From JABABD01 sp965530995 (GTDB lineage: Bacteria > Bacteroidota > Bacteroidia > Flavobacteriales > Flavobacteriaceae), in assembly GCA_965530995.1 (NCBI GenBank), contig CBESOB010000166.1:1-6321 (forward strand): a stretch of DNA of 6,321 bases. Direction: 5' to 3'. The position numbers and the translations under genes are program-made. The notes under the pieces were generated by a model that saw nothing but the letters and a program-made list of their open reading frames with translations, searched no databases and had not been told where the DNA came from. Positions within the stretch are counted from its first letter, which is position 1. Each line of letters starts with the position of its first letter. Of this stretch, positions 5,628 through 6,321 are shown in pieces.

Positions 5628-5681
5628 CACGCCGCTTGCAGCCGACGCAAAGGGCCGCGCGGCTGAAGCGCGACGTTAGAG
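5622..5681 (+). other. attC site 7 (60 bp)
   Basis: R'' is CCCTAAC (5622-5628), overlapping the stop of the membrane-protein gene, and R' is GTTAGAG (5675-5681). The arm CGCTT-G-CAGCCG-A-CGC (5633-5648) pairs with 5657-5670, leaving G5638 and A5645 extrahelical. This reproduces the geometry and much of the sequence of attC4, so the two are siblings. Confidence 0.92.
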
Positions 5682-5695
5682 GCGAAATAATACAT

Positions 5696-5699
5696 AGGA
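5696..5699 (+). promoter_or_regulatory. Shine-Dalgarno of the last complete gene
   Basis: AGGA lies 9 bases upstream of the ATG at 5709, supporting that start. Confidence 0.5.
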
Positions 5700-5708
5700 T
5701 TCAGAATT

Positions 5709-6140
5709 ATGGGAAGTTTTTATGAAGAGTTGGCATTAAATTTGTTCTCTGTAAAAACAGGCATTAAGTTAGCACGCAAACACATGAAACAATTTATTCT
5801 GGAACAAATTGATCCAAACAAAGAAAGACGTAAAGATTACCATTTAATCACAGCAATATCTGAGTTGAAACGCACACCAGATGCTGTGTCTGTCCTTACA
5901 CCAGACGAGGCAGAGGCCTTGAGCCTCGACAAAATTAAAACTGTTTTGTTTTGCGAAGCAGAGCACAGCAACCCAATAACAGAAGATGGATTATTCGAAT
6001 ATGCAGAACTGTTCGATATGCTTGAAGATGACTACGGTTTTAATATTGCTTTGGTGGTAATAGAAAAATATGGAAGATACCAGTTCGTTGATTTAGAGGC
6101 TCTATATTATGCTTTAGTTCCGTTAATGCTTAAAGAATAG
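5709..6140 (+). CDS. Cassette-encoded protein of unknown function (143 aa)
   Basis: I do not recognise this protein. It has 143 residues, no signal peptide and no clear membrane helix. The N-terminal third is basic and helical (K/R-rich around 16-42). The rest is acidic and mixed: 'SLDKIKTVLFCEAEHS' (72-87), an acidic helix 'EYAELFDMLEDDYGF' (97-111), the strand 'NIALVVIEKYG' (112-122) and a hydrophobic C-terminal helix 'ALYYALVPLML' (131-141). A single cysteine (C82) is present and no catalytic motif is evident. The gene starts 27 bases after attC7 and stops five bases before attC8, so it fills its 536 bp cassette. Confidence 0.78.
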   Translation: MGSFYEELALNLFSVKTGIKLARKHMKQFILEQIDPNKERRKDYHLITAISELKRTPDAVSVLTPDEAEALSLDKIKTVLFCEAEHSNPITEDGLFEYAELFDMLEDDYGFNIALVVIEKYGRYQFVDLEALYYALVPLMLKE

Positions 6141-6145
6141 CAAGT

Positions 6146-6217
6146 CCCTAACAAGTCGCTGGAGAATCGACGGGAAAACGCTAGTGCGTTTCCCGCGTCT
6201 CAGCTCCAGCGTTCGTC
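6146..6217 (+). other. attC site 8 (72 bp) with atypical R' box
   Basis: R'' is CCCTAAC (6146-6152). The outer arm CGCTGGAG (6157-6164) pairs perfectly with CTCCAGCG (6204-6211), and the inner arm CGGGAAAACGC (6171-6181) pairs with GCGTTTCCCG (6186-6195) with one extra A. The R' box reads GTTCGTC (6211-6217), departing from GTTRRRY after the invariant GTT. The fold is convincing even though the core box is degenerate. Confidence 0.85.
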
Positions 6218-6321
6218 TTCACCAAGTAAGGATATAAGACAGAGATTCAAAGCATACCTACAACTTTTTGAAGGGGAATGGTGTCAAATCTTGAATAGTG
6301 AATTAAAATAATTTTTGTTAC
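6218..6321. other. Start of an eighth, incomplete cassette with no visible + strand gene
   Basis: All three + frames are closed by stops at 6296, 6304 and 6309, and only tiny ORFs occur. AAGGGG at 6271-6276 looks like a Shine-Dalgarno, but the GTG at 6281 opens only five codons. A + strand gene would therefore need a leader longer than about 100 bp. On the - strand one frame is open from the right edge to a TGA at 6249-6247 (24 codons, ending QKVVGML). It could be the end of a reverse-oriented cassette gene, but this length is not significant in AT-rich DNA. Confidence 0.5.

Larger units (their letters stand above)
141..6217 (+). mobile_element. Integron gene-cassette array (eight attC sites, seven complete cassettes)
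   Basis: Eight attC sites flank seven ORFs in a strict alternation, one gene per site, all in the same orientation. Using the recombination point between G and TT of each R' box, the cassettes span 267-1136, 1137-1996, 1997-2897, 2898-4337, 4338-5028, 5029-5675 and 5676-6211, with a partial one from 6212. Intergenic space is almost wholly attC, and several stop codons lie inside the sites. No integrase gene or attI is present, so array position and total size cannot be judged. The diverse attC sequences and AT-rich unknown genes are typical of environmental or sedentary chromosomal integrons. Confidence 0.93.

Overview
The window is a stretch of integron gene-cassette array. Eight attC recombination sites (141-272, 1080-1142, 1872-2002, 2844-2903, 4275-4343, 4965-5034, 5622-5681, 6146-6217) alternate with seven complete single-gene cassettes, all read on the + strand. 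Each site has an AAC-ending R'' box, an imperfect inverted repeat with extrahelical bases on the left arm, and a GTT-starting R' box. Cutting after the G of each R' box gives cassettes of about 870, 860, 901, 1440, 691, 647 and 536 bp, plus an incomplete eighth at the right edge.

The left edge (1-49, - strand) carries the first 16 codons of another gene behind a strong Shine-Dalgarno. Its N-terminus resembles the tyrosine-recombinase-like proteins that travel with IS91-type elements, not an integron integrase. Between it and attC1 lies a short GC hairpin. It stops three bases before GTTC, which is the start of the attC1 R'' box, so a mobile-element end may abut the attC site. No intI or attI is visible, so this is an internal part of an array.

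The cassette genes in order are: an HNH endonuclease-like protein with an unassigned C-terminal domain; two HEPN-like proteins, each with an R-x4-H motif; a Schlafen-type AlbA_2 protein; an unrecognised 173-residue protein; a three-helix membrane protein with a Lys-rich tail; and an unrecognised 143-residue protein. The first four carry domain types common in anti-phage or toxin functions. They sit as independent single-gene cassettes rather than one operon, so the array looks like a store of separate defence-like genes. They probably share read-through transcription from an upstream promoter or use their own weak promoters; I saw no convincing promoter.

The coding DNA is visibly AT-rich while the attC stems are GC-rich. 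The attC sites fall into three pairs of sequence families plus two singletons, interleaved along the array, which suggests recruitment from several sources rather than one homogeneous, Vibrio-VCR-like superintegron. The host is probably a proteobacterium, perhaps an environmental gammaproteobacterium, but the sequence does not settle this.
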